From contig CANTUV010000003.1 in assembly GCA_947685225.1 (NCBI GenBank), forward strand, positions 8,936,001 through 9,000,000: a stretch of DNA of 64,000 nucleotides, written 5' to 3'. The notes below the pieces were generated by a model, which saw only the letters and a list, made by a program, of their open reading frames with translations, had not been told where the DNA came from and searched no databases. This DNA comes from Garcia nutans (Eukaryota; Streptophyta; Magnoliopsida; Malpighiales; Euphorbiaceae). The number at the start of each line of letters is the position of its first letter. Position 1 is the first letter of the stretch. The position numbers and the translations under genes were made by a program. This document shows positions 12,061 to 23,812 of this stretch, one piece after another.

Positions 12061-12298
12061 CAGGCCGGCCTCAGTTAAATTACTCTGACCTTTTTTTAAC
12101 TTATGAATCGAAAATTTTTAATTTGGGCCAATTCCACTTGGTTTTAGGGTTTTACAATCAAATATATGCCTCTTTAATCCGAACCGACTCCTTTTAAAAA
12201 TTATAAACTAGGTTTAAATATTTAAAGTTGGATCAAATTTATTTTGGCATCCTTTAATTAGGACCATATCAAATTGGGGTAAAAATTAAGGGTCTACA

Positions 12299-14568
12299 CA
12301 TGCATATGAGTAAACAATATTCAAACTCAATGAGACCTTTGACCAAGAAATGTGTATGTGCCTATCTGAAGTGCAACAGTTCTTGCTTAAATAGAAATGA
12401 TTCCCAAGTTTAGTATGATAAATAGGGTTGTCATGTTATAGATATGTTAATTTGGGAAATCGAGTCTTGAGGTACAATGACATTGATTTGACAAAGTCAA
12501 CATTTGATTTTTAAAAAAATTATTTTCTTGTTGTAAAAAGCCTTTAAGTTAAGGGAAATATGTTGAATAATCAAACCTCGAAGGATACATTGGGGCAAAG
12601 TAAATGATTGTTGGCAAGGTTATGAAGAAGCTACCTACTAACATGCTAAATCCTAATTTGAAATGGATGTATCCTTGACTCCGCTACTTGGGCCTCACCA
12701 CTCATGTTTTCAACATCTCGAAGATAAAAGCCATAAATGCAAAGCTTTCTGTCATTCCAATGCAAGACCTAAACGGGCATCTGGAAGGAGTCAATGAAAA
12801 CACTTCAGTTGATCACCTCAGTCTGTGAGTCGATGGAACACTGTAAGTATTACTTATGCATATCATGCATACATGAGCATATCCTGCATTTTTCTTTGTC
12901 AAAAATAAAATACTCTATGAAGGCTCATTGCTTAAAGAAGCTCCAGTCATTTTACAAAAGAAAAATGCATACTTGTCCGAAGAACTAGACAATATACAAA
13001 CATCAATCAGAGCCTACATGGAAAAAATCATTGGTTTGTGCCTATTCAGGGGGGCAAAGTTTCTCCTTTCAATTTTCTGAGTTTATGCGTATATAAAATA
13101 TTTTCAGACTCACTTTTAATATTTTACCACGCAGGGGGGCAAGGAGAAGATATAAGGGGCCAGCTAAAAAATGGCCAAATTTTTTTTGTAAAAGTGCAAA
13201 AGAATGGAACATTGAAACTATTAAAAGAATGAAGATGCAAAAGATAAAAGATTAGTCCAGCTAGAAGAGCTAAAGCCAATATAGGACAAAATATCAAAAG
13301 GATGAAGATCCAATTTAAAGGGTGAAGACCCCAAGTCCAAAGGATGAAGATTCGTTTTGAAGGGTGAAGACCCTGCCAAGGATGAAGATCCAGCTTAAAG
13401 GATGAAAATCCACTTTCAAGGGTGAAGACCCGATGCCAAGGATGAAGATCCACTTTCAAGGTTGAAGACCCGATCTCAAACAATGAAGATCCATTTTCAA
13501 GGGTGAAGACCCGATGCCAAGGATGAAGATTCAAGGTCCAAGGATGAAGATCCATTTTGAGGGTGAAGACCCACAATCCATTAAAGAATGGAATAGCCAG
13601 AGCAGCCAGAATTCTACTCTGATAAAAGGTAAATCAAATTCAGTCTCGGGTCTAAGTACCCAAATCAAATTCAGTCTCGGGTCCAAGCACTCAAAATTCA
13701 ATCTTAGGTCCAAGTACCCAGTCTCTAGTCCAAGTACCTAAATTCAATTCAATCTCGTGTCTAAATACTAGTCTTGAGTCCAAGTATCCAAATCTTTTTT
13801 AAAAACCCATCCTAACCCAAAATCTGCTCAAAGTCATGTTGCTTTTTACTCTCTTCAACTGAAAGTCTTAGATCATTCAAGTAGGGGGCAAACAAGGAGA
13901 AGATATAAGGGGCCAGCTAAAAAATGGCCGAATTTTTTTGCAAAAGTTCAAAAGAATGGAACATTAAAACTATTAAAAGAATGAAGATGCATAACATAAA
14001 AGATTAGTCCAGCTAGAAGAGCTAAAGCCAATATAGGACAAAAGTTCAAAAGGATGAAGATCCAATTTTAAGGGTGAAGACTCGAAGTTCAAAGGATGAA
14101 GATCCATTTTGAAGGGTGAAGACCCTACCAAGGATGAAGATCTAGCCTAAAGGATGAAGATCCACTTTCAAGGGTGAAGACCTGATTTCCAAGGATGAAG
14201 ATCCATTTTCAAGGGTGAAGACCCGATGCCAAGGATGAAGATCTACTTTCAAGAGTGAAGACCCGATCTCCAAGGATGAAGATCCATTTTCAAGGGTGAA
14301 GACACGAGGCCAAGGATGAAAATCCATTTTGAGGGTGAAGACCTACAATCCATTAAAGAATGGAACAACCGGAGCAGCCACAATTCTCAACTGATAAAAG
14401 GTAAATCTAATTTAGTCTCGGGTCTAAGTACCCAAATCAAATTCAGTCTCGGGTCCAAGTACCCAAATCATTTTTGAAAATCCATCCCAACCCAAAATTT
14501 GCTTAAAGTCATGTTGTTTTCCACTCTCTTCAACTGAAAGTCTTAGATTATTCAAGCAGGAGGCAAAC
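12299..14568 (+). other. 3' internal region of C4, with a 750-bp tandem duplication
   Basis: Non-coding. 12299-13140 matches C3 30770-31640. From about 13139 a block starting GGAGAAGATATAAGGGGCC runs to 13893 and is then repeated from 13894 to about 14560. Each copy holds a unit of about 40 bp (GATGAAGATCCATTTTCAAG...GAAGACCCGAT) followed by a CTCGGGTCTAAGTACCC-type repeat. The junction at 13880-13893 carries its own PPT-like AAGTAGGGGGCAAAC. Minus-strand ORFs at 13124-13576 and 14142-14327 arise from the repeats. Confidence 0.8.
14553..14568 (+). other. Polypurine tract of C4
   Basis: CAAGCAGGAGGCAAAC immediately before the LTR start TATAGACGCC; identical to the PPT of C1. Confidence 0.8.
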
Positions 14569-16840
14569 TATAGACGCCTAATTTTTTACCAAGTTCACTC
14601 CAAAGATTTTAAAATAGTTCAAAATAATTTTTGTAGTATTTATCATTTATTTTAATATTGTTTGTCTATTTATTTTAATATTTATTACTTATTTTAATAA
14701 TATAATATTTATTATTTAATATAGAAAAAGAAAAAAAGAAAAAATTATAAATATTTATTTATAATTATAAAAATAAAATCAAAAATAAAAATTAAAAGTC
14801 AGAATGGATCGGCGAGTGATGTGAGGCAGCGCAACAGCAGTAAGCAGCAATTGGCTGCTGGAAGCCAATTCACAGCAGCTTGGGCCTGTGGCGAATTGGC
14901 TAGCAGCAGCCAATTTTTTGCAGGCCCAAGCCTATGATGAACTGCTACTCGCCCAGCAGATCCTCTCGCCCAGCACAGCTCACATCAATTCTCGCCCCAA
15001 CACATAGTTTTTGCCCAGCGTAGCCCTTAGCAAGTCTCACCCGCAGCGCCAATAGCTCACCCCAGCAGCCTCGCCAGCCCAGGCCCGCTTGCAATTTTTG
15101 ACGAATCAGTGTTTTACTCAATTTTAATTATATTTTCCTAAACAAGTTTATTTTCTAAACCAATTAGTATTAGGTTTTTATTTTTTTCTTATAAATAGGA
15201 CGATTAAAAGACACACAGGGGGGGAGAAAATTTTTATTCGACCAGGAGGATTTTTTTTGGGAGTAATTATTTGGGACTTTTTCTTTTGACTAGAAACTTT
15301 GGAATTTTATTAAGATGAAAAAAATTATTCAGGACTGGACTTTTGGTTTTTTCCTTGATTCGGGTAGAAACATAAAAATAAAAAGGAGGCAGAGACTTTT
15401 AGCTCTCAGACTTTGGTAGCAATTATTTCAAGAAACTTTAGACTATTAATTTTTCCCAAGACTTGAGGCAGAAACCATAGCAAAATAGGGAAGAAAAAGA
15501 AAAGAAAGCAAGGAAGACGAAAGCAACAAAGGAAACAGAATTATACAAAGGCAGTGAACGCATTGCCTTGGTCTTACTCTGCCAAAAATCTTGCATTAAA
15601 GCAGGCAGTAGCTTGTTTTAAATTCTTCAATTTGGTGGAGCCTTCACATGTAGGTAAGTTCTTCTAAATTCAATTTATTAAATCAATAATCACCTCCACT
15701 TTTCAAAACTATCATCGCAACATTTTGATTACTTAACTTCTTTTTGATTTCTTTCATACTATAGGCATTAGTTTTAATTTAAATCAATAATTTCTTTCAT
15801 ACTATAGGCATTAGTTTTAATTTAAATCAATAATTTCTTTCATACTATAGGCATTAGTTTTAATTTAAATCAATAACATAATCACCAAAACACTAATCTA
15901 ATTTACTCAAACCCTCATGTTATTTTCATAAAAATACCAAAACCCTATTTTTTAAATCTTAAATCCTAAAATCTTAATTTTCAACACCAAAACCTATAAC
16001 TCTAAAACTAGTTTTAAAAATTTTTTTCGACGCTGCCCCCCCCCCCTAACCCTCGCTCGCTAATAGGCTAATGTGACTGCTGTATGGGCTCATTGAAGGT
16101 CAATATTTATTTGTGTATTATAAGTCTTTGTGTTTAACTTTATTTTAAATCCTAATTTAGTTATTAAAATTTTAAAAGCCTTAATTTAATATGTAAACCC
16201 TAAATTTATATATTTATTGCTTTATTTAATTTTAGATTTGATTATGTAGTTTATTTTATGTTTTAATGATTGATTTATTTAATTTTGATGTTTGGTTTAT
16301 TTAATTTATCATGGATGAATATTTTTTCAATTATTATTTGTTTATTAAAATGTACGAGGTATGTTTCTATGATTAGGTACCTCATTAATTAATTTTCATG
16401 TAATTTAAATTGTTTTATATTTTAAGATTAATGTAAAAGACATGTTTTCACCTTTTGGTGGGTGTCCTATTTAGTTTAGACATTGGACAGTGTAAGGACA
16501 CGTTTTCATCCTCGGATGGGTGTCCATTTATTAATTTTCTTTGAACATTATTTTGATTTTAATATAATGATGTTTTATTTTAATTATTGCATGTAGTATG
16601 GATAATATCATTATATTTAAGAATTTTATAATAGACCTGAAAAGGAGGTCAGTTCCAATGAATCTGGCATTGTGGGGGTGCTGGGCTATTTCTCACCTTC
16701 CCCACACGTACCCAACTTTCCAAACCCATTAGGGGGTTGGGGATTCCTTAGGAATCGAGTCATCCACCCTTTTATATTTTCTCGGCCAGTCCGGGTGGCT
16801 ACTCCATTTTTTTTGGTCTTAGGCTCGTGTTCTCTACTGC
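14569..16840 (+). repeat. 3' LTR of C4, first part
   Basis: Starts TATAGACGCC (diverged from TGTAGACCC) and runs to the C2 insertion point. Inside are a GC-rich module (14800-15100) with inverted GCGAATTGGC/GCCAATT words, a purine-rich leader, a donor-like TAGGTAAGTT at 15651-15660, a 43-bp triplication at 15748-15876 and the conserved 3' block. The rest of the LTR is at 23813-23888. Confidence 0.85.
15748..15876. repeat. Three perfect tandem copies of a 43-bp unit
   Basis: Units start at 15748, 15791 and 15834 (TTTCTTTCATACTATAGGCA...) and appear identical by eye, unlike the diverged sequence around them. The matching part of other LTR copies has no such triplication. Confidence 0.9.
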
Positions 16841-17350
16841 TGTGAGCGGGATTTTTGCCCCCACTCCGGTAAAATGGTTCTTGCGACTTCAACACTATTT
16901 AGGCTCGGGGCCTTAGAGAACACGGGCCTAAGCCCGAAGAAAATGGAGTCGCCACCCGGACAGGCTGAAAAAAAAAGAAAGGGGTGGATGACTCGATTTC
17001 TAAGGAATCCCCAACCCCTTAATGGGTTTGAAAAGTTGGGTACGTGTGGGGAAGATGAGAAATGGCCTAGCACCCCTATAATGCCCGGTTTATTGGAACT
17101 GACCTACTTTGCAGGTCTTAATATTATAAAATTCTTAAATATGACAATATTATCCATATTACATCCAACAACTAAAATAAAACATCATTATATTAAAATC
17201 AAAGCAATGTCCAAACAAAGCAATTAAATGGACACCCATCCGAGGATGAAAACATGTCCTTACATCATTCATGTCTAAACTAAATAGGACACCCGCCAAA
17301 AGGTAGAAACATGCCCTTTACATTTAAAATAAAATAAATTACATGATGCT
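16841..17350 (-). repeat. Truncated 3' LTR of C2
   Basis: Matches 21631-22154 of the C2 5' LTR, starting TGTGAGCGGG at the outer end, and stops at about 17350 directly against the gag C-terminal region. Because it abuts the C4 LTR in opposite orientation, 16620-17080 forms a large imperfect inverted repeat centred near 16840. Confidence 0.85.
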
Positions 17351-17889
17351 AAGTTTCTTCTCCTTTCACATCTTCATTATTCCCATCTTGAAAGGAGTAT
17401 AAGATAAGATCTTCCTCCAATCCTCCTCCTACCATGAAAGTTGCTGGTGGTGGCACTTTGTTGAACTTTGGCAATGGATTGTCTTTTGTGCTGGTCTTAT
17501 CAGGCTTAGCAGCTTACCACTGTCAATTAAATTTTGAAACTCATGTTTTAGTCGCAAGCATTTTTCTGTCCCATGTCCTTGTGTCTGATGAAACTCACAA
17601 AAGGCTTTAGTATTAAATTTTGGGGGTAAAGGATTTGGCAAAGGTCGAGGGGCCACTGGCTGTAATAGTCCCTTCTTTTGTAGCTTGTTGATGACCCAAG
17701 ATAAAGGCTTCCTCAGATCTAAAAATTTCCTTCTATTTGCTTGACCAGTTGTATTAACATCAACTTCCTTTTGCATGCTTTGATTACCTGACTGGCAATT
17801 CCCTTTCTCATTCCTTCTTGCCGACAAGCAGTTCTTCTCCCTTTCCCATTCTTTAATTTGTAGACCAGCTTGGAGAAGATCTTTGAAAA

Positions 17890-19602
17890 TGGTGCGCGCG
17901 AGCCTAATGCTATAGCAATACCGCAAGTGCACGGGTCGCCCAAGTAATAAAGTAGTGAGTGAGTTATCATTCCACTAAGGACAAGGTTAAGTACTAGTAC
18001 AAATCTTAACCGTTGTTTAGCAAATCAATAGTTTTGTGATGTTTTGTAATTAACAACAACTAATTTAATAACTGAAAGTAAAGAGAAATTAAATGTTATG
18101 CAAAAAGGATTGATGATAATAATACTATCCAGATATTGAATCCCCCTAGCCACAATTATATTTATGAAAATTAATTCAATTAAATCACATAATAGAGTTG
18201 AATTGGCATTCCTATAACTTAGACTAAAACCTCTCTCGAGTGAATTAATCCCTAATCACTAAGTAGAGTGCCGAAATCTCTTCTCAAACACAATTAAATA
18301 GATCTTGCATTAAGAACAAGGAACTATAAACCAAAGGATCTTGTAAGTCTATCTCTAGCACTCCAATCAATCCTCAACCCTTATGAGTATTCAATTCATA
18401 TCAAGCTTTCTCAAGTCAATAATATGAAAATTGCAACCAATCAATAAGCATGCTATTATCATTTGGAAATAAATCATTAAGCATCATAAGAATAAAACAA
18501 CTCAATCAAATGATTCAATTAAATGAGATTATTCAATCCATACAAATAAGCTAGGGTTCATCAATATCTAGATAGAAAATGAATTAGTTCATGTTCAAAA
18601 CCAGAAAAATAGAACAAGAGAAATGAGTAAAAGGAACCAAACAATCCATGGCGAATAATTTGTATTTCTTCACTTCAATCCATGATTCTTGGTTTAGGTC
18701 TTGTATAGGATGTATCTCCTTCTTCAAACTCAGCTCAAGACTCTCCTCTTTGCTTCAGCAGTTGGCTCCTTCTCCCTTGTTCCAGCCTTCACGTCCCCTC
18801 TCCTCTTCATTTTCTTCTCCTTTTAACTCCCTTCAAAGCTCACAGCCCATACCTTCCAGCTCACAACCCATATCTTCCAACTCACACCACTCTCCCTTGT
18901 CTCCCACATTCCCTTTGCTTTATCTTTCTTTTCCTCAAATTAGGCAAGCTTTTCTTTTGTTTAATATTACTTTTGGCAAAAGCTAGTCTTTGTTCCCCAC
19001 TTGTCTGCAAAAGAATTCAATTATTCAAGGTTGCCCTAGGTGACACGACCAAGCTTACTGGCCGTGTCTCTCACTTTGCTTGGGACACGGCCAAGCTTGC
19101 TGGTCTTGTCTCCTTCTGCCATTTCTTTCCTTCTTTTCTTCTAGGTCACACAGCCAAGCTCCTGGCCGTGTCATGTGACACGGCCAGTGGCTTGCTGTTT
19201 CACCTTCTGCTTCCAGCTTTGTCAATTTGTTTTCTTTATTTCCTAGGGTGACACGGCCAAGCTCCTGGCCGTGTCATGTGATGGTGTCAGCTTCTGCGTT
19301 CATTTCTTTGGTTTCTTGATTTTGCTCTTCAGGTGAGACACGGCCAGTGGCTTGGCCGTGCCTCTTGGGCGTGTCAGCTACTGTCTTGGAATTCTTTTGA
19401 GGGACACAGCCAAGGTTGCTTTGGCTTGGCCATGTCTTGCTTGATTCATGCTCTTCCTTCATTGTTTTGATCATCCAAGGGAGTTTTTGCACTTTAACCT
19501 AAAACAAACACTTTAAACAAACTTTAAACAAAAATCAAATGAAACAATAACTAAAAACACATAAAAATCATACTAAAAAAAAGTGCAAAAATGCTGTTAC
19601 CA
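17890..19602. mobile_element. Solo LTR (1713 bp) inserted in the gag of C2
   Basis: Begins TGGTGCGCGCG and ends GTTACCA, so it has TG...CA ends with a TGGT/ACCA inverted repeat. Flanks are GAAAA (17885-17889) and GAAAT (19603-19607); the empty site in the C1 gag (near 8131) reads CTTTGAAATCCC, so GAAAT is the duplicated target. It has no PBS, PPT or coding sequence, which fits a solo LTR left by recombination. The family is not identified. ORFs at 18648-18986 and 18973-19251 have low-complexity or repeat composition and no recognised domain. Confidence 0.8.
19035..19440. repeat. GACACGGCC/GGCCGTGTC palindromic module
   Basis: At least five inverted units of the form GACACGGCCAAGC...GCTGGCCGTGTC spaced 60-100 bp apart inside the solo LTR. 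Adjacent copies can pair in either direction. Confidence 0.8.
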
Positions 19603-20666
19603 GAAATCCCAGATGAGTGTATGAGACATCCTTTCACAAAAACTAGGCAACACCCCTCTCACAATCATCCTTATTTGATCAGATTCATCAGGCCTCTTCT
19701 TGAGCAAAGCAGCCTTATTCCTCCACCTTTTCACATAGTCCATAAAATTCTCATTTGGCCTTTGTCTAATGGACTCCACCTCCATCAAGGTTACTTCCAG
19801 CTCGACATTGTACCCATATTGATGAATGAAAGCCTTGTACAATATGTTCCAATCTTTTTGAGTACTTTCCTCTAAGGTGTTGAACCAATTTTGGATAACC
19901 AATGAGAGCATGAAATACCTTAGAGTTTGAGCTTTAGTAGCTCGGGCAGACTGCATAGTAGTGATGTACTGCTTCACATAGAGGTGAGAATTTTCGGTTC
20001 CATCAAACTTTGCAAAGGATGGCATCTTGAATTTATGTGGAACTTCTTCGTCTAGCTCAAATAATTTGTCAACTTTGGACATTTCTTCGGTTTTCAGCTT
20101 CTTCTCAAATTTCTTTTCCAAATCTGCAATCATCTTTTCAACATCAGAAGTATCAGTTTTCTCCATAGCTGATCTTTCAATAATCTTTGGTTCTTTCTTC
20201 TTGTCTTGAGGATCTTGAAAGTATTGAGCCCAATCATCATCATCATCAATGATCACCTTATTATAATCAAAATCCACTTCACCAACTTTAGCCTTCCCCT
20301 TGTCCTTTGGCTTCTTAGTGCTAGCAGATGCTTCAACATTATTTCCTAAAATTGTAGCCAATTGGTTCTTCATGGTCTCAGCCAGGGCCTCTTTATTTCT
20401 TCCATCTTGGCATTGAGGGCATCATCCACCATTCTTTGAATGTGTTCAGACTCCATTGCTTTTGGTGAGCAAGAGATTGAGTAGTTGCTAGATTCTTCAT
20501 CTTCGGCATAGGTCAGATTGTCGTAAGCTTTTGAACTATCATAATCCAGGGCTGTGAGCCAAAGAGGATCAATGATATGAGATGCAAATGTATGTATGCG
20601 CAAACAATCAACAAAGATAAGTAGAACGTCCCTTCCAACCTTATAACATCCACACACGATTGGCAA

Positions 20667-21610
20667 GTCTCTTTTCCTAGGTAATATGGTTAAAAAAATA
20701 CCAACATGGAATATCTTATTTTTCGAATAATTCCCTAGGACATTTCAACCAATAGTTATATTTTCAAAAATGGAAATCAGTTCATGATAATTCCCATTAA
20801 TTAGGTTTTAATCCATTCAACCAACTAAAATAGCTTTTATGCTATATTGGATTAAAACTAAATTAAGAGGTTTATTATCAATAGATTTCTCACTTGAAAA
20901 AGTAACTAATGGTTCATGCAAAAAACAAGCCCGTGATTAATTATTCTTAGTATAAACTAGGCTCACAATTGATTTTTGATATTTCGTAATTGACCTAAAT
21001 AATTTGCAAGCTCTTTGTAAGAAAAGGATGGATGAAAATAATTTTGTTTCTAAGCCCGTTGAAAAAATATTTTAGAAAAAATGGATTTTGGGCTTTGTAT
21101 TTGGAACATGAAAAAAGTATTTTTTTTAATTTATTTTTAGAAAAGTTTTATGTCCAAAGACCATCTTGAAAAGTTTTGAAAATAGCTTTGGTCTTTTGGA
21201 CTTTAAAGAAAATATTTATTTGAGCTTACAATGTACTTAGGTCATACTAGAAAAAGAACAAACCAAATAAGCCATGATTTAAGCCAAGGCAAATTAACCA
21301 TAGTCAAACAACATGCATTTAGGGTAAAACCTAAAGAAAGTAACTAGGCCAATTACATGAGCTTTAGTCTTTAGATTAAAAGGCTTAGGTTCCCATAGCA
21401 AATATATAAAAAAAGTACGAGGCTATGAGTGGTTATGCCATGCTCGATCTCCATACCTTGAGTGAAAGTATGGTATCCCTTATATAACACAACACGGGTA
21501 ACACGGGCGTCCTAACTCATGCACACGATGTAATCTAATATGATACAATGGATAATACTTTGATAAGAAAGAATAGAATAATATAAAGACACACAAAATT
21601 AACTTCTCTT
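20667..21610 (-). other. Leader between PBS and gag of C2
   Basis: Collinear with the C1 leader (9153-10150) with scattered substitutions and small indels. No coding potential is visible. Confidence 0.7.
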
Positions 21611-21629
21611 ATCCCCAATGGAGTTGCCA
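21611..21629 (-). other. Primer-binding site of C2
   Basis: The minus strand reads TGGCAACTCCATTGGGGAT, one base from the LTR edge at 21631; two changes from the C1 site at the comparable positions. Confidence 0.75.
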
Positions 21630-21630
21630 C

Positions 21631-23812
21631 TGTGAGCGGGGATTTTCGCCTCCACTCCCGGTGGAATGGTTCTTGCAAATTCGGCACTGTTTAGGCTCAA
21701 CTCCTTAGAGAACACGGGCCTAAGCCCGGAGAAAATAGAGTCGCCACCTAGACAGGTTGGGAAAAAAGAAAGGGGTGGATGAATCGATTCCTAAGGAATC
21801 TCCAACCCCTTAATGGGTTCAGAAAGTTGGGTACGTGTGGGGAAGGTGAGAAATGGCCTAGCATCCCCACAACGCCCAGTTCATTGGAACCGGCCTCCTT
21901 TGCAGGTCTTAATATTATAAAATTCTTAAATATGACAATATTATCCATATTATATGCAACAACTAAAATAAAACATCATTATATTAAAATCAAAGCAATG
22001 TCCAAACAAAACAAATAAATGGACACCCATCCGAGGATGAAAACATGTCCTTACATCATTCATGTCTAAACTAAATAGGACACCCACCGAAAGGTAGAAA
22101 CATGCCCTTTACATTAGTCCAAAAACTTTAAAATAAAATAAATTACATGATGCTCACGACATGAGGTACCCAAAAATATGGAAACATACCTCTTACAATT
22201 TTTGAAAATCAAAATAAATCAATAAAAGTAAATAACCATTCATAATAAATAAATCATTCATCAAAGATATCAAACATCAATCAAAATATATGATAAACAT
22301 TCATCCAAATTAAATAAAACAGTAAATATATTAACTTTAGGGATTCATGCATTAATTAGGGTTTCTAGGATTTGTTGTTCAATAACTAGGGTTTTGCATA
22401 TACTAGTTTAATTAGATGAGCAATATTTTAAGGTAATAACATAGCTACTGGATGTTTTAAAGATTTAGGGTTTTGGATGTTTTTGGATTTGGGCTTAAGG
22501 GTTTGTAGGTTTACTGGATGAGGGTTTGAAAAATTAAGGTTTTTGATTTATAATTTTAGAAGAAATAATTATTCAGGAAATAAATTAAGATTTTGGAAAA
22601 CAATTAGGGCTTCGAGACTTTAATGGAATAATTTAGGGTTTAGAGTTTTGGAAAAAATAGTTTAGGGTTTTAAAGTTTAATCAATGACTTAGGCTACAGG
22701 ATGTTTGGAAAACAAATTAGGATTCAATAAAGCAACTTTGAATTTTAGAATTTAAGAAAATAATTTAGGGTTTTGATAATTGAAAAGCTATTTTGGTTTT
22801 AGGAAATATAAGGCAAATTAGGGTTTGGTTCTTAGAGTTTACTAGATTTAGAGTTTAGAAATTTGGCTTATTGGATCAATTTTAATAATTAAACTATTTG
22901 CAAACTCATGTTTATGGTTTCTGGAATTAAGGCTTGGGAATTAGGATTTTAGGAAGCTAGGGTTTTGGATAGTTAGGGTTTTTAAAATTAGATTTGTGTT
23001 GAACGATTATTTTATTTACTTTAATTAAGATCTTAAGTATTGTATGAATCAATTCGTGCTACTGCCTAAATTAAATTAAAGGAAGAATTAAATAACTAGG
23101 CAGTGTGATGATGGTTTAAAAGATGAAGATGATTGATGATTGAATAAACTAAAGTTAGAGCAATTTACCTACGTTTGAAGGCTCTACCAAAAAATTGATT
23201 TATGGATGAGCAATAACAAAGGCAATGTTGCTGCCTTTGATGGATTGATGAATGCTTCTTATTTTTAATTTTTGTCGTTTCTTACTTCTAGGATTTCTGT
23301 CTTCTTTTTCCTCTCAAGTCAGAAGTCCAAAGTCTTGATCCCCCCAATTCTATGTTTTAATATGGTATTTATAGGAAAAATAAAAAAAACCTACTTCTAA
23401 TTATCTAAGGAAATTAAAACTATTTAGGAAAAGAAATCAAAACCAAATAGAAATCAATTTCGAAAAAACTGCGCTGAAAAATTGAGCTGGCAAAACATTA
23501 CTGCGGGCGATGAAATTGTGAGCGAGCGTTGGGGCAGGCCAGCCAATTTGCCGCAGGAATTTCCTGCTGCAATTTGGCCCAAGCCAATTCACTTTCGGCG
23601 ACAAAATTTTTCGTCACCGATTTTTCCACCGCCAATTTTTATTTATTTATTTTTATATATTTTTTTAACTTTATTAATATTGCCTTTTTATTTTTATTAA
23701 AAATTATAAATAATAAATACTAAAATAAATATTATTTAATTAAAATACCACAAAAATTATTTTGGACTAAAAAAATATTGGACCAGACTGGGTCAAATAT
23801 TAAGTGTCTACA
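21631..23812 (-). repeat. 5' LTR of C2 (2182 bp)
   Basis: Plus strand TGTGAGCGGG...GTGTCTACA. The part near the PBS matches C1, C3 and C4, but the U3 end (23640-23812) is unlike C1 and close to C4 (CAAAATAATTTTTGT block). The GC-rich module at 23475-23640 has GGCAGGCCAGCCAATTTGCCGC-type words. A weak donor-like GTAGGTAAATT is present on the sense strand near 23178-23168. Confidence 0.85.

Larger units (their letters stand above)
3787..12298 (-). mobile_element. Non-autonomous Ogre/Tat-like LTR element C1
   Basis: Minus-strand element: 3' LTR fragment 3787-4436, PPT 4437-4452, non-coding region with minisatellites, gag 7594-9152, leader, PBS 10151-10169, 5' LTR 10171-12298. The internal region is only 5.7 kb and shows no protease, reverse transcriptase, RNase H or integrase, so it would depend on an autonomous relative. 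On the right it interrupts the internal region of C4: the sequence at 12299 matches C3 internal sequence near 30760. The rest of its 3' LTR lies left of G1, off-window. Confidence 0.82.
10171..12298 (-). repeat. 5' LTR of C1 (2128 bp)
   Basis: Plus strand starts TGTGAGCGGGG beside the PBS and ends GGTCTACA, so the sense strand runs TGTAGACC...CCGCTCACA. It contains, in sense order, the TCGACATGA palindromic module, a leader region, an array of AAACCCTAA-like motifs (11310-10921) and a conserved GC-richer block (about 10171-10480). Short ORFs such as 10260-10496 recur in the other LTR copies only because the DNA does. Confidence 0.87.
17351..20666 (-). pseudogene. Ogre/Tat-type gag of C2, split by a solo LTR
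   Basis: Same protein as the C1 gag. The N-terminal part (20666-20370) holds SHIIDPLWLTALDYDSS and MESEHIQRMVDDALNAKMEEIK, then shifts frame near 20385. The central part (20373-19603) is open for over 250 residues from MKNQLATIL through DDDDDWAQYF, KFKMPSFAKFDGT, MQSARATKAQTL, QNWFNTL and EVESIRQRPNENF to MIVRGVLP. The C-terminal part (17889-17351) gives FKDLLQAGLQI, the knuckle CEFHQTQGHGTEKC and LIDSGKL, then a further frameshift near 17510 before the ATFMVGGG-like tail. The 1.7-kb insertion at 17890-19602 separates centre and C-terminus. Not functional. Confidence 0.87.
16841..23812 (-). mobile_element. Internally deleted Ogre/Tat-like element C2
   Basis: Minus-strand element inserted in the C4 LTR: 5' LTR 21631-23812, PBS 21611-21629, leader, gag 17351-20666 and a truncated 3' LTR 16841-17350. 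Flanks ACTGC (16836-16840) and ACGGC (23813-23817) match at 4 of 5 bases and are read as the target duplication. Everything between the end of gag and the middle of the 3' LTR is gone, including the PPT. A solo LTR interrupts gag. Confidence 0.82.

Noticed and set aside
13124..13576. 150-codon minus-strand ORF in C4
   Set aside because: Antisense to the minisatellite; repetitive HPW/LHP composition, no domain.
19035..19440. CRISPR-like array (inverted GC-rich units at fairly regular spacing)
   Set aside because: Units are inverted, vary in length and lie in a plant LTR; there are no uniform direct repeats or cas genes.
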